Below are positions 25,252 to 33,846 of a stretch of DNA of 64,000 bases, one piece after another. The notes under the pieces are model-generated. The model was not told where the DNA came from. It searched no databases and saw only the letters and a list, made by a program, of their open reading frames with translations. A program made the translations under genes and the position numbers. The number at the start of each line of letters is the position of its first letter. Position 1 is the stretch's first letter. The stretch is from Dehalococcoidia bacterium UBA5760. Lineage in GTDB: Bacteria; Chloroflexota; Dehalococcoidia; Dehalococcoidales; UBA5760. The DNA is taken from positions 1 to 64,000 of the forward strand of contig DIFA01000018.1 in assembly GCA_002418895.1 (NCBI GenBank), read 5' to 3'.

Positions 25252-26065
25252 GTTTTAGTGCCTTTATTCCTATATCAGCCCCGGTGAACCCTCCAATAAC
25301 TTTCAAAAGACTGTCCGTTTTCAAAACAATTTTTCTTAGTATACGGATGCTCCTAATCGTTGCCGGAGCCTCGGCAGAATCGTGCTTTCTTCTCCGATGG
25401 ATTAACCTGAATAAGAAGGAAAGAGAAGCCAGCGTTCCTCCCCCGCTTACTTTAACTGGCACTAGACCAGCATTCCTCAGTTTGCTCCGCAATTCAAAAA
25501 TGGAGTAAGGTATTTCAAGTCCGTATTCCCATTCTCCCCGCCTCTCAAAGACTCCTTTCCATAGCCTGTAAGGCAGGTTCAGCGAATTTGGAACAATAAC
25601 AATTACTTGTCCTCCAGGCTTACACACGCGTGCCATCTCATTGAAGATTAGTTGTCTTGCCTCACCTCTAAAATGCTCGTTTACCCCTCCGTTCCAGACA
25701 ATATCGAATGTGTTATCGGGGAATGATAGCTTAAAGGCGTCAGCTAAGACTAGGTTTACCCGCAGTCCATTTCTTTCCGCGTTTTTCATGGCAAGTGCCA
25801 AGGCGGTCCGTGAATAATCGACTAGAACAGCCGAATTGGGGAGGCAACATTGGGATCGTTTCAGCAATGATAGAGTGCGAATTCCAGTGCCACAACCAAC
25901 CTCAAGGATATTTAGCCCATTGTCTGGCAGCGGTTCGATAAGTCGTCTCAATAAATGATAGCAGGAATCTACAGAGATAACCTCATTAACATCTAACACT
26001 GCTCTCTTAAGCCATAATCTATCCCATGTCTCTCGCAAGTTCAACTCCCGTGGATGGATTACCAT
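25241..26065 (-). CDS. Class I SAM-dependent methyltransferase
   Basis: The 274-residue protein has motif I NILEVGCGTGIRTLSLL, an acidic NSAVLVDYSRTALALA, LSFPDNTFDIVWNGGVNEHF and CKPGGQVIVIVPNS. It overlaps the downstream glycosyltransferase by 11 bp, so the two are probably translated together. Glycan O-methylation is the likely role; the target is unknown. Confidence 0.85.
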   Translation of the reverse strand: MVIHPRELNLRETWDRLWLKRAVLDVNEVISVDSCYHLLRRLIEPLPDNGLNILEVGCGTGIRTLSLLKRSQCCLPNSAVLVDYSRTALALAMKNAERNGLRVNLVLADAFKLSFPDNTFDIVWNGGVNEHFRGEARQLIFNEMARVCKPGGQVIVIVPNSLNLPYRLWKGVFERRGEWEYGLEIPYSIFELRSKLRNAGLVPVKVSGGGTLASLSFLFRLIHRRRKHDSAEAPATIRSIRILRKIVLKTDSLLKVIGGFTGADIGIKALKHGD

Positions 26066-26116
26066 TTCCCCAGTTTGACTGCCGCCAAAGCAGAAGCATT
26101 AGAATAGCTTCTTAAG

Positions 26117-27244
26117 CTAAACAGATTTTGCCAGTTCCTCGTAAGCATTTATCAATCTACCTTTCATTATCTCCCAGCTGTAGCGAGTCTCATATGCCTT
26201 GCGACCGTTGTTCCCAAGAATATGTCGGTAGTAAGCATCGTCCTTAAGTCTCATCACTGCCTTTATGATTGAGCCCACATTACCATAAGGTACAGTAAGT
26301 CCACAATTTTCTCTTCGTACAATTCTACTTGCTGCCGTTTCAATATTAACAATAATAGGCTTCCCACACATCATAGCTTCGAACAGCTTGTTAGGACTGG
26401 CGTATTTGTTATTAGGCACCTTGGGGTCGTACAAAGCGAAGAGGATGTCAGAGTGTAATTCCATTTGAATTACAGACTCGTATGATATCGTCCCGATATA
26501 TTCCACCTTGCCAGATTTAGCTATCATAGAGAGAATACCTTCGTTATCGCAGGCACCGGCTATTGTGAGCTTGACATCGTCTATATCTCGAATAGCTTCC
26601 ATCATGTACTTTAATCCTCTTGTCTCAGAAATAACCCCGGCGTAGAACAAAGTAGTTGTATTCTGAGGCATTGACTTCATAGGAACCTGGTAATCTTCTG
26701 CACCTAGATAGTCAGGAGGTGAGTTGTAAACATACATTAGCTTCTTTATCCTAGCACCCTTTACCTGCTCGTATCTGCACTCGTCAACTAGGAACAAGGT
26801 ATCCACAAATCTTATGAGATGTTTTTCTAATGCTGAGATTAGTTTCCTAACTCCGTTTGGAATTAGGGGAGAAATAGCGGGTAAATTATCCGCATAAAAA
26901 TCATAGATTGTATAGTATAGCTTAGCTCCTTTGATAAGCTTAGTCACTATCGTTGGTACCAGGGAATCCAGATTGCAAGCGTGGACCACGTCTAACCTGC
27001 TTTTCAGTAGAAAAAACAAAACATATGCCCACCATACTGGAAGGTAAAACAATACAGTGAGCTTATCATAAGGTGCCTTGAAACGGAATCGGTAAGTCTC
27101 GTATTCTGTATCATATTTAAGGTTACTTGTCCCTTCTCTATTCCAAACAAGCAGTTTCACATGATGCCCACTTCCAGCTAAAGCCTCGGCAACCTTGCTT
27201 ACAGCGGGATCTCTTGAATTTGAATAGATCAAAGCTACTTTCAT
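26117..27244 (-). CDS. Family 4 glycosyltransferase
   Basis: I place the start at the ATG at 27244 (KVALIYSNSRDPAVSKVAEALAGSGHHVKLLVW), behind a GAGGGG site, because an earlier ATG at 27286 adds 14 residues unlike the family. The GT-B protein has LDVVHACNLDSLVPTIV in the acceptor domain and LFYAGVISETRGLKYMMEAI, ALYDPKVPNNKYASPNKLFEAMMCGKPIIVN in the donor domain, where the Glu-rich EX7E site falls. It belongs to the minus arm, directly after a truncated epimerase fragment. Confidence 0.88.
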   Translation of the reverse strand: MKVALIYSNSRDPAVSKVAEALAGSGHHVKLLVWNREGTSNLKYDTEYETYRFRFKAPYDKLTVLFYLPVWWAYVLFFLLKSRLDVVHACNLDSLVPTIVTKLIKGAKLYYTIYDFYADNLPAISPLIPNGVRKLISALEKHLIRFVDTLFLVDECRYEQVKGARIKKLMYVYNSPPDYLGAEDYQVPMKSMPQNTTTLFYAGVISETRGLKYMMEAIRDIDDVKLTIAGACDNEGILSMIAKSGKVEYIGTISYESVIQMELHSDILFALYDPKVPNNKYASPNKLFEAMMCGKPIIVNIETAASRIVRRENCGLTVPYGNVGSIIKAVMRLKDDAYYRHILGNNGRKAYETRYSWEIMKGRLINAYEELAKSV

Positions 27245-27289
27245 AGGAGTACGTCCCCTCTTACCTATCCCCAATAACGGTACCACCTT

Positions 27290-27427
27290 CTAAGGCAGGT
27301 GTCGTATATTCATCAAGTCGCCGCTCATGAAGTTATCCAGGCAGATTACGGTATGGCCCTCTTTGGTGTACTTCTCACACAGGTGGCTGCCGATGAATCC
27401 GGCTCCTCCGGTTATCAGTATCTTCAT
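27290..27427 (-). pseudogene. N-terminal remnant of an NAD-dependent sugar epimerase/dehydratase (extended SDR)
   Basis: A 45-codon reading frame starts at an ATG at 27427, overlapping the upstream gene's stop by one base, and ends at TAG 27290. It encodes KILITGGAGFIGSHLCEKY, then VICLDNFMSGDLMNIRHLP, the cofactor-binding start of UDP-glucuronate decarboxylase or UDP-glucose 4-epimerase type enzymes, normally over 300 residues. The YxxxK active site and everything after the first two strands are missing; the next gene starts 45 bp later. This is a deletion remnant. It is unlikely to be a separate functional peptide. Confidence 0.85.
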
Positions 27428-28593
27428 TAGTTACACTCCTCAACTATTTCTTTATAGAGATTCTCGTATTGCTCTACCTCTTTGGCAAAAGAACGGTTAG
27501 TTTCCAGATATTTTTTTGCTTTATGTGTTTTCTCTTCGGCTTCGGTTGGATTATCAAGAACGTACTGAATTTTATCCTTTAAATCATTTCTGTTTCCGTA
27601 CTCTACCAGGTATCCAGCGTCTATTTTTTTAACATCTTCCCCGGCTCCAGAATTATTGCTTACTATTATAGGGGTGCCGCATAACACTGCCTCAAAAGGT
27701 GCCCAGGCTCCCTGTTCATATATGGATGTCTGAACAAACACGTCGGCATCCACTAGTGCCGATAGCTTATCCTGACCGCCCAGAAACCCGGTGAACAAGA
27801 CCTTACCTGATAGATTGAGTTCCGCTATTTCGCTTTCTAAAGTGGACTGATAACCATCGTCATTCCCTACTATCACCAGAATGGCATTATCCCTCGATTT
27901 ACTTAACTCGTTAAAAGATTCGAGCAGGAAGCTAAGTCCCTTTATCCGGTTTATCCTGCCCAGGAACATCACTATTTTCTTTTCCGTGATGCCATATTTC
28001 TTTCTGAACAGACCTGGCGGTGGCAGTTTGGAGAACCACTCCGTATCGAAGGGGGGAGGTATTAAGGTTATTTTGCCCTCGCTTGCTCCAAATCGAATAT
28101 ACTCCTTAACCCCGACATCAGTCTCGGCAATGAGCATGTGGGCATCCCTTAATATCCTGTTGCCAAAAGCAATATCAAACTGCTGTTTGAGCGTGGGCTT
28201 AAATGCTCCCCCACCGGTAACAGTGCGGGGGAGAGAACCATGGGTATCCAGCGCATAGGGAATGCCATACTTCTTAGCATAGTGGTGTATCACTATATTC
28301 TGGAAGCTTCTGGCTGAATGCAGGTGGATGACATCGAAGTCTCTAAGATGTCTTTTTGTTTCCATCACCATACCCGGTATCAGGTAGAATCCGGCCAGGC
28401 TTGAGATGCAGTGAAAAGGGCGCACGTTAACTTCCGGAAGGGAGTTAATATATTCCCGGTCTAATTTAAAGTCGCTGGTATATATCGTAACCTCATGCCT
28501 CCTTTTAGCCAGAGCCCGTGAGAGCTTGTACACGACATCCACTGTACCGCCGCCATGCGGGGAAAAGAAGTCAAATACGTGCAATATTCTCAT
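27427..28593 (-). CDS. Family 4 glycosyltransferase
   Basis: The 388-residue GT-B protein has the acceptor-domain FSPHGGGTVDVVYKLSRALAKRRHEVTIYT, VIHLHSARSFQNIVIHHYA and THGSLPR, and the donor-domain MFLGRINRIKGLSFLLESF and QTSIYEQGAWAPFEAVLCGTPIIVSN. It is the closest paralogue of 24037-25251. It overlaps the upstream 2-epimerase gene by 4 bp, and its stop overlaps the SDR remnant. Confidence 0.92.
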   Translation of the reverse strand: MRILHVFDFFSPHGGGTVDVVYKLSRALAKRRHEVTIYTSDFKLDREYINSLPEVNVRPFHCISSLAGFYLIPGMVMETKRHLRDFDVIHLHSARSFQNIVIHHYAKKYGIPYALDTHGSLPRTVTGGGAFKPTLKQQFDIAFGNRILRDAHMLIAETDVGVKEYIRFGASEGKITLIPPPFDTEWFSKLPPPGLFRKKYGITEKKIVMFLGRINRIKGLSFLLESFNELSKSRDNAILVIVGNDDGYQSTLESEIAELNLSGKVLFTGFLGGQDKLSALVDADVFVQTSIYEQGAWAPFEAVLCGTPIIVSNNSGAGEDVKKIDAGYLVEYGNRNDLKDKIQYVLDNPTEAEEKTHKAKKYLETNRSFAKEVEQYENLYKEIVEECN

Positions 28594-29675
28594 GCTTTAA
28601 GATATCCCAGGATAATTTTAACCACCTTGGCTGAAACATTTAGAGCTAAATATTCCGCCGGAGGTCCCCACTCATTCTTTTCGTTTAGCACAACTTCGAG
28701 TGCTCTTAATACCATGTCCGGTGCAACGCCGGCGAGCATATTGCTGCCGCTCTCCAGGGTTTCCGGCCTCTCGGTGACATCCCTGACGGTAATGTTGGGA
28801 ATTTTGAAGATGCAGCATTCCTCCTGGACCGTGCCGCTATCAGTGATAACACAGTACGCATTTTTCTCCAGTGTAATGAAATCGAAGAAGCCGAACGGTT
28901 CGATAAGCCGGATATTCTGGTTATCAACTTTCAGGCTTAACTTAGACATCCTGCTTTTTGTCCTCGGATGCAGGCTGCAGATAATCGGCATTTGGTATTT
29001 CTTTTCTATGTTATCAAGGCTTTCAAGTAGGTACTTGAGCCTGTTTTCGTCGTCGACGTTCTCAGCCCTGTGCATTGTGATTAAGAAGTATTTGTCTTTC
29101 TCTATTCCCAATTTATCCAGTATCCGGCTGCTTTCTATTTCTTTACTATAGTATTCGATGACTTCATATATCGGATTACCGATAACGAAGATCCTATCAA
29201 TGGGAAAACCTTCTTTAAAAAGATTTTCCTTGCTCCGGTGAGTATAGGGAAGAAGCACGGTGCTTGAGTGGTCAATAACTTTGCGGTTGACCTCTTCGGG
29301 AACACGATAATCAAAACAGCGGTTACCTGCCTCCATGTGAAAGACCGGGATATTCATTCTTTTGACTATGATACTCACTAACCCGCTGTTTGTATCCCCA
29401 AGAATCAAGATAGCATCCGGTTTTTCATTACGGAGTATCGGCTCCATCTTGCTGAATATCAAACCGATCTGCTCCCCAAAACTATGTGATTCAACTCCTA
29501 GGTTATGGTTGGGTTCTCTTAGACCCAGGTCACGAAAGAATATTGTGCTCAAACTGTCCGTAAAATTCTGTCCGGTATGTACCAGAATATGGTCGCAGTA
29601 TTTGTCCAGCTTTTTGATAATCAGGCTTAATCTGATGATTTCCGGCCTGGTGCCTAGGATGGTCATAACCTTCAT
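28590..29675 (-). CDS. UDP-sugar 2-epimerase (WbjD/CapG-like)
   Basis: The 361-residue protein is a second member of the non-hydrolysing 2-epimerase family: MTILGTRPEIIRLSLIIKKLDK, FHMEAGNRCFDYRVPEEVNRKVIDH (Asn-Arg-Cys-Phe-Asp-Tyr in place of the Leu-Arg-Ser-Tyr of WecB), TMHRAENVD and VITDSGTVQEE. The GNRCFDYRVPEE form is typical of the CapG/WbjD branch, which epimerises C2 of UDP-L-sugars. It directly follows a WbjB-like dehydratase and an RmlD-like reductase, a gene order used to make UDP-L-FucNAc or UDP-L-QuiNAc. Confidence 0.87.
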   Translation of the reverse strand: MKVMTILGTRPEIIRLSLIIKKLDKYCDHILVHTGQNFTDSLSTIFFRDLGLREPNHNLGVESHSFGEQIGLIFSKMEPILRNEKPDAILILGDTNSGLVSIIVKRMNIPVFHMEAGNRCFDYRVPEEVNRKVIDHSSTVLLPYTHRSKENLFKEGFPIDRIFVIGNPIYEVIEYYSKEIESSRILDKLGIEKDKYFLITMHRAENVDDENRLKYLLESLDNIEKKYQMPIICSLHPRTKSRMSKLSLKVDNQNIRLIEPFGFFDFITLEKNAYCVITDSGTVQEECCIFKIPNITVRDVTERPETLESGSNMLAGVAPDMVLRALEVVLNEKNEWGPPAEYLALNVSAKVVKIILGYLKA

Positions 29676-29685
29676 ATTTTCTACC

Positions 29686-30711
29686 TCACAAGTTAAGATA
29701 GCCGTCTGCCTGTAAAAACTCTTTCAGTTTACCCTTGGTCATAGTGTTGTCAGAAGAGGAGAGCTCTTTAGCCAGTACCGGTCTTGTTATCTTTACCTTA
29801 CGAATCTTGGGTAGTACCGGACAGATTACGTAGTAGTTCCCACGTCTGATCGTCCTTGGTATTTCCTCTTCGGAGACCAGGATCTCGTGTATCTTCTCTC
29901 CCGGGCGTATCCCTATCACCTTAATATCAATCTTCCTGTCGCCGATCATAACTTCGGCCAGGTCCAGCGTTTTGGCTGAGGATAATATCGGTATGTAGAT
30001 ATCGCCGGCTTCTGCTGAACGGATCGTCTCAACAATGAGATTGATAGCATTGTCCATGGTAATCATAAATCTGGTCATTTCTTTGCTGGTGATGGTGACC
30101 GGACCACCAGATCTTATCTGCTCTTGGAATAGTGGAATGACTGAACCCCTGGAGGCGATAACGTTTCCGTATCTTACGCAGATAAACCTGGTCTTCGGGC
30201 AGATGAGGTTGGCTTCAACAACCAGCCGCTCTTGTATCGCTTTGCACATTCCGTAGGTATTTACTGGTTTACATGCCTTATCTGTGGAAACAGCCAGCAT
30301 GGTTTCAACGTTGTTTTCCGTTTCCAGAATAGCCCTGATGATATTCTGGGCACCCAGAATATTCGTTTTTACCGACTCGAATGGGAAGTACTCTCCTATT
30401 GGCACCTGTTTTAATGCCGCAGCGTTTATTATCACGTCAGCTTTTTTTACGACTCTGACCACTGACTCGTAGTCTCTGACATCACCAATGCAAAAACCAA
30501 GAACATCGTCTCCGTAGTAGAATATGTCATCGGTGGCTGATCTCATCTTCTTCCATTCGATCTCCATAGCATATTGCTTGTCCTCATCTCTTGAAAAGAC
30601 GATAACCTGCTTGGGAGTGCCGAACTTGCCTGTCATAATACTACGGACCAGACTCTTGCCTAAGGAGCCGGTGCCTCCGGTAATCAATATTCTCTTATCT
30701 TGAAAAATCAT
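29686..30711 (-). CDS. UDP-GlcNAc 4,6-dehydratase/5-epimerase (WbjB/CapE-like)
   Basis: The 341-residue extended SDR has the cofactor motif ILITGGTGSLGKSLVRSIM, IINAAALKQVPIGEYFPFESVKTNILGAQNII and AVSTDKACKPVNTYGMCK with the YxxxK pair, all as in the Polysacc_synt_2 family. CapE/WbjB enzymes convert UDP-GlcNAc to a UDP-L-4-keto-6-deoxy sugar. The chain ends soon after the SDR core. It overlaps the upstream RmlD-like gene by 17 bp and precedes the 2-epimerase by 10 bp, so all three are likely one enzymatic cassette. Confidence 0.88.
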   Translation of the reverse strand: MIFQDKRILITGGTGSLGKSLVRSIMTGKFGTPKQVIVFSRDEDKQYAMEIEWKKMRSATDDIFYYGDDVLGFCIGDVRDYESVVRVVKKADVIINAAALKQVPIGEYFPFESVKTNILGAQNIIRAILETENNVETMLAVSTDKACKPVNTYGMCKAIQERLVVEANLICPKTRFICVRYGNVIASRGSVIPLFQEQIRSGGPVTITSKEMTRFMITMDNAINLIVETIRSAEAGDIYIPILSSAKTLDLAEVMIGDRKIDIKVIGIRPGEKIHEILVSEEEIPRTIRRGNYYVICPVLPKIRKVKITRPVLAKELSSSDNTMTKGKLKEFLQADGYLNL

Positions 30712-31588
30712 CTTCCCTCCATCTCAGGTATTGCCCGGCATCCTGAGCTAGTTCATTAACCATTTCATTCCAGGGGAGCGGAGTGAAACTAGTTGCATTA
30801 CGATACCTGGCCGAATCCAGGCTCCTGTTGCAGCGGAAATCCGGGTATTGCTCGATTTCGATACTTAGTCCCATAGCCTTTTTTATCAAGCTGAGAAGCT
30901 CGAACTTGCTGATCGGTTCCGAGGATATATGATAAACGCCGCTTAGTTTCTGGTGTTTGGTAATTATATCAGAGATAATCCTGGCAAGGTGAAGTGATGT
31001 AAAACCACTGAATATGGCATTGGTATAACCTCTAATGCTACTTCCTTCATTAGCTAGAAACCACTCCAATAGTCCATTTCCGCTTGATAATTCCCTACCG
31101 ATAAACGACGTACGTATCGTCAATGCTTCCGGTTCATTCACTTCCCCGAGATATTTCGTTTTTCCGTAGATATCCTTGGCATCTGAATGATCCTCCTCCC
31201 GGTAGTTGCCTCTCTCACCGGAGAAAACACAGTCAGTACTGACATGAATGAGGCGTGTTCCCCTGGCTCTACAAATCTGGTACAACTGGTGTGGAAAGAG
31301 AGAATTCAGCCAGATGCTGAGTAACATGCCTCTCTCCTTTTCCAGCGATTTCACTATGCCTACGCAGTTTATGACGACGTCCGGAATAACCTCTTTGATT
31401 GCTCTTTCCACATGAGATATTTCTCGTACGTCAACATGAGGTATTATCCGGGTCGGCTCAAAGAAATTATACTTGGCGATATCAGAATAAGGTCCTCTGA
31501 TTGTGCCGGTCACTTCACATATCCTGGTAAGAACCTGGTATAATTTGTGCCCTAACATGCCGCCAGCACCTAAGATTAGTATCTTCAA
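30695..31588 (-). CDS. RmlD-like 4-keto-sugar reductase
   Basis: The 297-residue SDR resembles dTDP-4-dehydrorhamnose reductase: ILILGAGGMLGHKLYQVL, VDVREISHVERAIKEVIPDVVINCVGI, HVSTDCVFSGERGNYREEDHSDAKDIYGKTKYLGE (Thr and YxxxK catalytic residues) and YHISSEPISKFELLSLI. It lacks the C-terminal cupin of CapF/WbjC, so it matches the WbvR type that reduces C4 on the way to UDP-L-QuiNAc. It sits with WbjB- and WbjD-like genes. No rmlABC genes are in the window, which argues against a dTDP-rhamnose role here. Confidence 0.87.
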   Translation of the reverse strand: MKILILGAGGMLGHKLYQVLTRICEVTGTIRGPYSDIAKYNFFEPTRIIPHVDVREISHVERAIKEVIPDVVINCVGIVKSLEKERGMLLSIWLNSLFPHQLYQICRARGTRLIHVSTDCVFSGERGNYREEDHSDAKDIYGKTKYLGEVNEPEALTIRTSFIGRELSSGNGLLEWFLANEGSSIRGYTNAIFSGFTSLHLARIISDIITKHQKLSGVYHISSEPISKFELLSLIKKAMGLSIEIEQYPDFRCNRSLDSARYRNATSFTPLPWNEMVNELAQDAGQYLRWREDDFSR

Positions 31589-31602
31589 TGCTCCTCCCTG
31601 AG

Positions 31603-32841
31603 CTATATCCGTTTCGTGTTTACTCTGCCGGGCTTCTTTCTAATAACCTCCAGCAGCTCTGTTTCCAGCTGATGGGCTATCTTCTGCTGTTCGTGAGCTT
31701 GCTTTACATAATGGACTCCGGCCTGTCCCATCTGCTGCCTGCGCTCGGGCGACCTCAGCAGGCCGATCACCTCTCTCGCTATATCTTCGCTGCTATCGGC
31801 ATAAACAACCCCGTGAGATTCGCCGGGAAGCAGCGTCGTTATTCCTGGCAGGGGCGTAGCCACTGTCGGCCTGCCGCAGGCTATATACTGGACAATCTTG
31901 CCCGGGAAGATATCCCTGGTGGCATCCGTGTTCAGAAAAGTGTTGATGCATACGTCGGCCAGGTTGATAAACTGAGGCATGGTCGGGTAGGGCTGAAAAC
32001 CGGTGATGATAACCCGTCCCTTAAGCCCGAGTTCGGCGGTTATTTTTTCGAGGTAGGGTCGTTGTGGGCCGTCGCCGACAATGATTAGCTTGGCGTCCGG
32101 TGCATTTTCGATAACCCGGGGAAAGCTGCGGATAAAGCCATCGAGCCCGCTGAAGCGAAACAGGGTCCCGATGAACAGGATTATCTGGGCTTTCTCACTG
32201 AACCCCCACTTGCGACGTATCTCGGAGCAGTCGACAGAGGGGTGGAAAATGCCGGTATCTATTGGCATGAGAACCAGCTTAACCCTTGACTCGACAGCTC
32301 CCATGCCCAGAACGTACTGTAAATACCGGGGGGTGTTGGGGAGGACCAGATCGGCTTGTGAATAGACCTTCCTCTCCAGGGTCCTGGTCAGCGGCCGCAG
32401 TGCGGCGTTGGGTACCAAACGGTGAAGGATATCTATCGAACGGAAGACGACAGGAATACCGAATTTCCTGGCCAGGTGTATCGTCTGTAGCCCGTTGGTA
32501 GGTACGGAATAGAGTACAATAACATTTATACTCTTTTCCTTTATTGTCCGCTGGATTTCTCCGTAGTGGGTAATGCCGGCCGACAGACGGCTCAGACCGG
32601 GGATCCGGATGAAACCGGGACGTCTCAGGGTAACGGATGATCCTGAAATTGCCCGGGAGATCCCATCAATCTCCTTTGTCTTGAAGCTGTCCGGGCCCAA
32701 ATGTCCGTTTCTTTGCCACATGCTCTCATAATCGATGGCATAGACGCGGTGGTTGAGAAGCGATAGGGCCTCGGAGAGGTTGTGGAACTCAAGCACCACC
32801 TTCTTAAGCCAGTCGACCTCGTGTACAAACAGAATATTCAT
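31603..32841 (-). CDS. Family 4 glycosyltransferase
   Basis: The 412-residue GT-B protein starts NILFVHEVDWLKKVVLEFHNLSEALSLLNHRVYAIDYE and has LPNTPRYLQYVLGMG, a donor domain LFIGTLFRFSGLDGFIRSFPRVIENAPDAKLIIVGDGPQ and INTFLNTDATRDIFPGKIVQYIACGRPTVATPLPG. It lies 15 bp upstream of the RmlD-like gene and 73 bp after the first gene of the minus arm. GC content is higher than in the AT-rich genes further into the arm. Confidence 0.9.
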   Translation of the reverse strand: MNILFVHEVDWLKKVVLEFHNLSEALSLLNHRVYAIDYESMWQRNGHLGPDSFKTKEIDGISRAISGSSVTLRRPGFIRIPGLSRLSAGITHYGEIQRTIKEKSINVIVLYSVPTNGLQTIHLARKFGIPVVFRSIDILHRLVPNAALRPLTRTLERKVYSQADLVLPNTPRYLQYVLGMGAVESRVKLVLMPIDTGIFHPSVDCSEIRRKWGFSEKAQIILFIGTLFRFSGLDGFIRSFPRVIENAPDAKLIIVGDGPQRPYLEKITAELGLKGRVIITGFQPYPTMPQFINLADVCINTFLNTDATRDIFPGKIVQYIACGRPTVATPLPGITTLLPGESHGVVYADSSEDIAREVIGLLRSPERRQQMGQAGVHYVKQAHEQQKIAHQLETELLEVIRKKPGRVNTKRI

Positions 32842-32914
32842 AATCCAGCTCTCGGATTTCCCCTGCGATATGCGACGGAACCCCTTTTATTTACAGAGCA
32901 GCTACCCACGTGTA

Positions 32915-33622
32915 TCAATATTCCCTTTTCTTGCTCTTAAGCCTCAGTCTGATCACGGCAAGGGCCACCTCTACGCCGTGCGCGATCGGGTTTCGGCTGT
33001 GGCTGGCGGAATCATAGACGCATGAGATGGGTACTTCAGCGATTACCAGTCCTTCCCGGCGCGCCTGCACCAGTAGTTCGATGCTGAAAGCGAATCCTCT
33101 TTCGGAAATATTGAGGCAGCTTAGAGCTTTTCTGCCGTAGCAGCGGAAGCAGCTCTGGGCATCGCTCACTTTTACTTTTGAGCCAAGATTAAACAGGGAT
33201 GTTATGATATTGATGCCAAATCTCCGGTAGCGGGGAATATTGTAGTTATCATTAAGGAACCTCGAGCCGATAACAAGGTCGGCTTTCCCTTCAATAACAG
33301 GTGCTGCCACCACGGGAATTTCCTCCGCATTATGCTGCCCGTCGCTATCGAGCGTAACCAGTAGGTCGGCATCTCTGTCCTTAGCCGCCATAAAGCAGGT
33401 CCGGGTTGCCTGCCCAGCACCCCGGTTGAACTCGCTTCTTATCACAATCGCCCCGGCGGCTTCGGCAGCCCTGACGGTATCGTCCGCCGAGCCGTCGTCG
33501 GCAACGACAACATCGTCGGCATGCTTTGAGGCTTTACGAATTACCTCACCTATTTTGTTCTCCTGGTTGTAGGCCGGTATTCCGGCTATAATCTTCTGGT
33601 GAACTTGCTGGGCAGCTCCCAT
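32915..33622 (-). CDS. Family 2 glycosyltransferase (polyprenyl-phosphate type)
   Basis: The protein of about 235 residues resembles DPM1/DPG synthase-like GT2 enzymes: IIAGIPAYNQENKIGEVIRKASKHADDVVVADDGSADDT, LLVTLDSDGQHNAEEIP with the metal-binding DSD, and a C-terminal ISERGFAFSIELLVQA. Such enzymes load a sugar on polyprenyl phosphate. I use the ATG at 33622: an upstream in-frame start at 33694 lies within the promoter, upstream of the expected transcription start. It is the first gene of the 15-kb minus arm. Confidence 0.88.
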   Translation of the reverse strand: MGAAQQVHQKIIAGIPAYNQENKIGEVIRKASKHADDVVVADDGSADDTVRAAEAAGAIVIRSEFNRGAGQATRTCFMAAKDRDADLLVTLDSDGQHNAEEIPVVAAPVIEGKADLVIGSRFLNDNYNIPRYRRFGINIITSLFNLGSKVKVSDAQSCFRCYGRKALSCLNISERGFAFSIELLVQARREGLVIAEVPISCVYDSASHSRNPIAHGVEVALAVIRLRLKSKKREY

Positions 33623-33658
33623 GCCATACCCCCGGTCTTGATAATACCTGACACTACT

Positions 33659-33716
33659 TATCCTGATTATAGTTGCCTTTACCTGCCGATTCAATAGTCC
33701 TAAACAAACGTTTAGG
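33659..33716 (-). promoter_or_regulatory. Right-arm promoter of the polysaccharide locus (shared box)
   Basis: On the minus strand the box CCTAAACGTTT (33716-33706) precedes TTGAAT (33694-33689), a 17-bp spacer and a perfect TATAAT (33671-33666) that leads into CAGGATA. Box and start region recur at nearly the same spacing at 9102-9158 before the opposite arm. The box is also one side of a hairpin (CCTAAAC and GTTTAGG, 33699-33716). Confidence 0.72.
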
Positions 33717-33846
33717 TAGTGGAATTAGGTAAAGTAAATTGGGATGGATTCCGATGTGCTGGTGCGTATCCGCTCAAGGATGGGGGGGCAATCGAAATAC
33801 GGGCTGAGTCAGTCAAGCCTTAATTCCCTGTCGCAACAATACAGTA

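Noticed and set aside
30695..31588. Part of a dTDP-L-rhamnose pathway
   Set aside because: rmlA, rmlB and rmlC are missing; the gene overlaps a WbjB-like UDP-sugar dehydratase.
33623..33694. Longer start for the family 2 glycosyltransferase
   Set aside because: The extended start overlaps the -35/-10 elements, so it would not be in the transcript; the family's homology begins after 33622.
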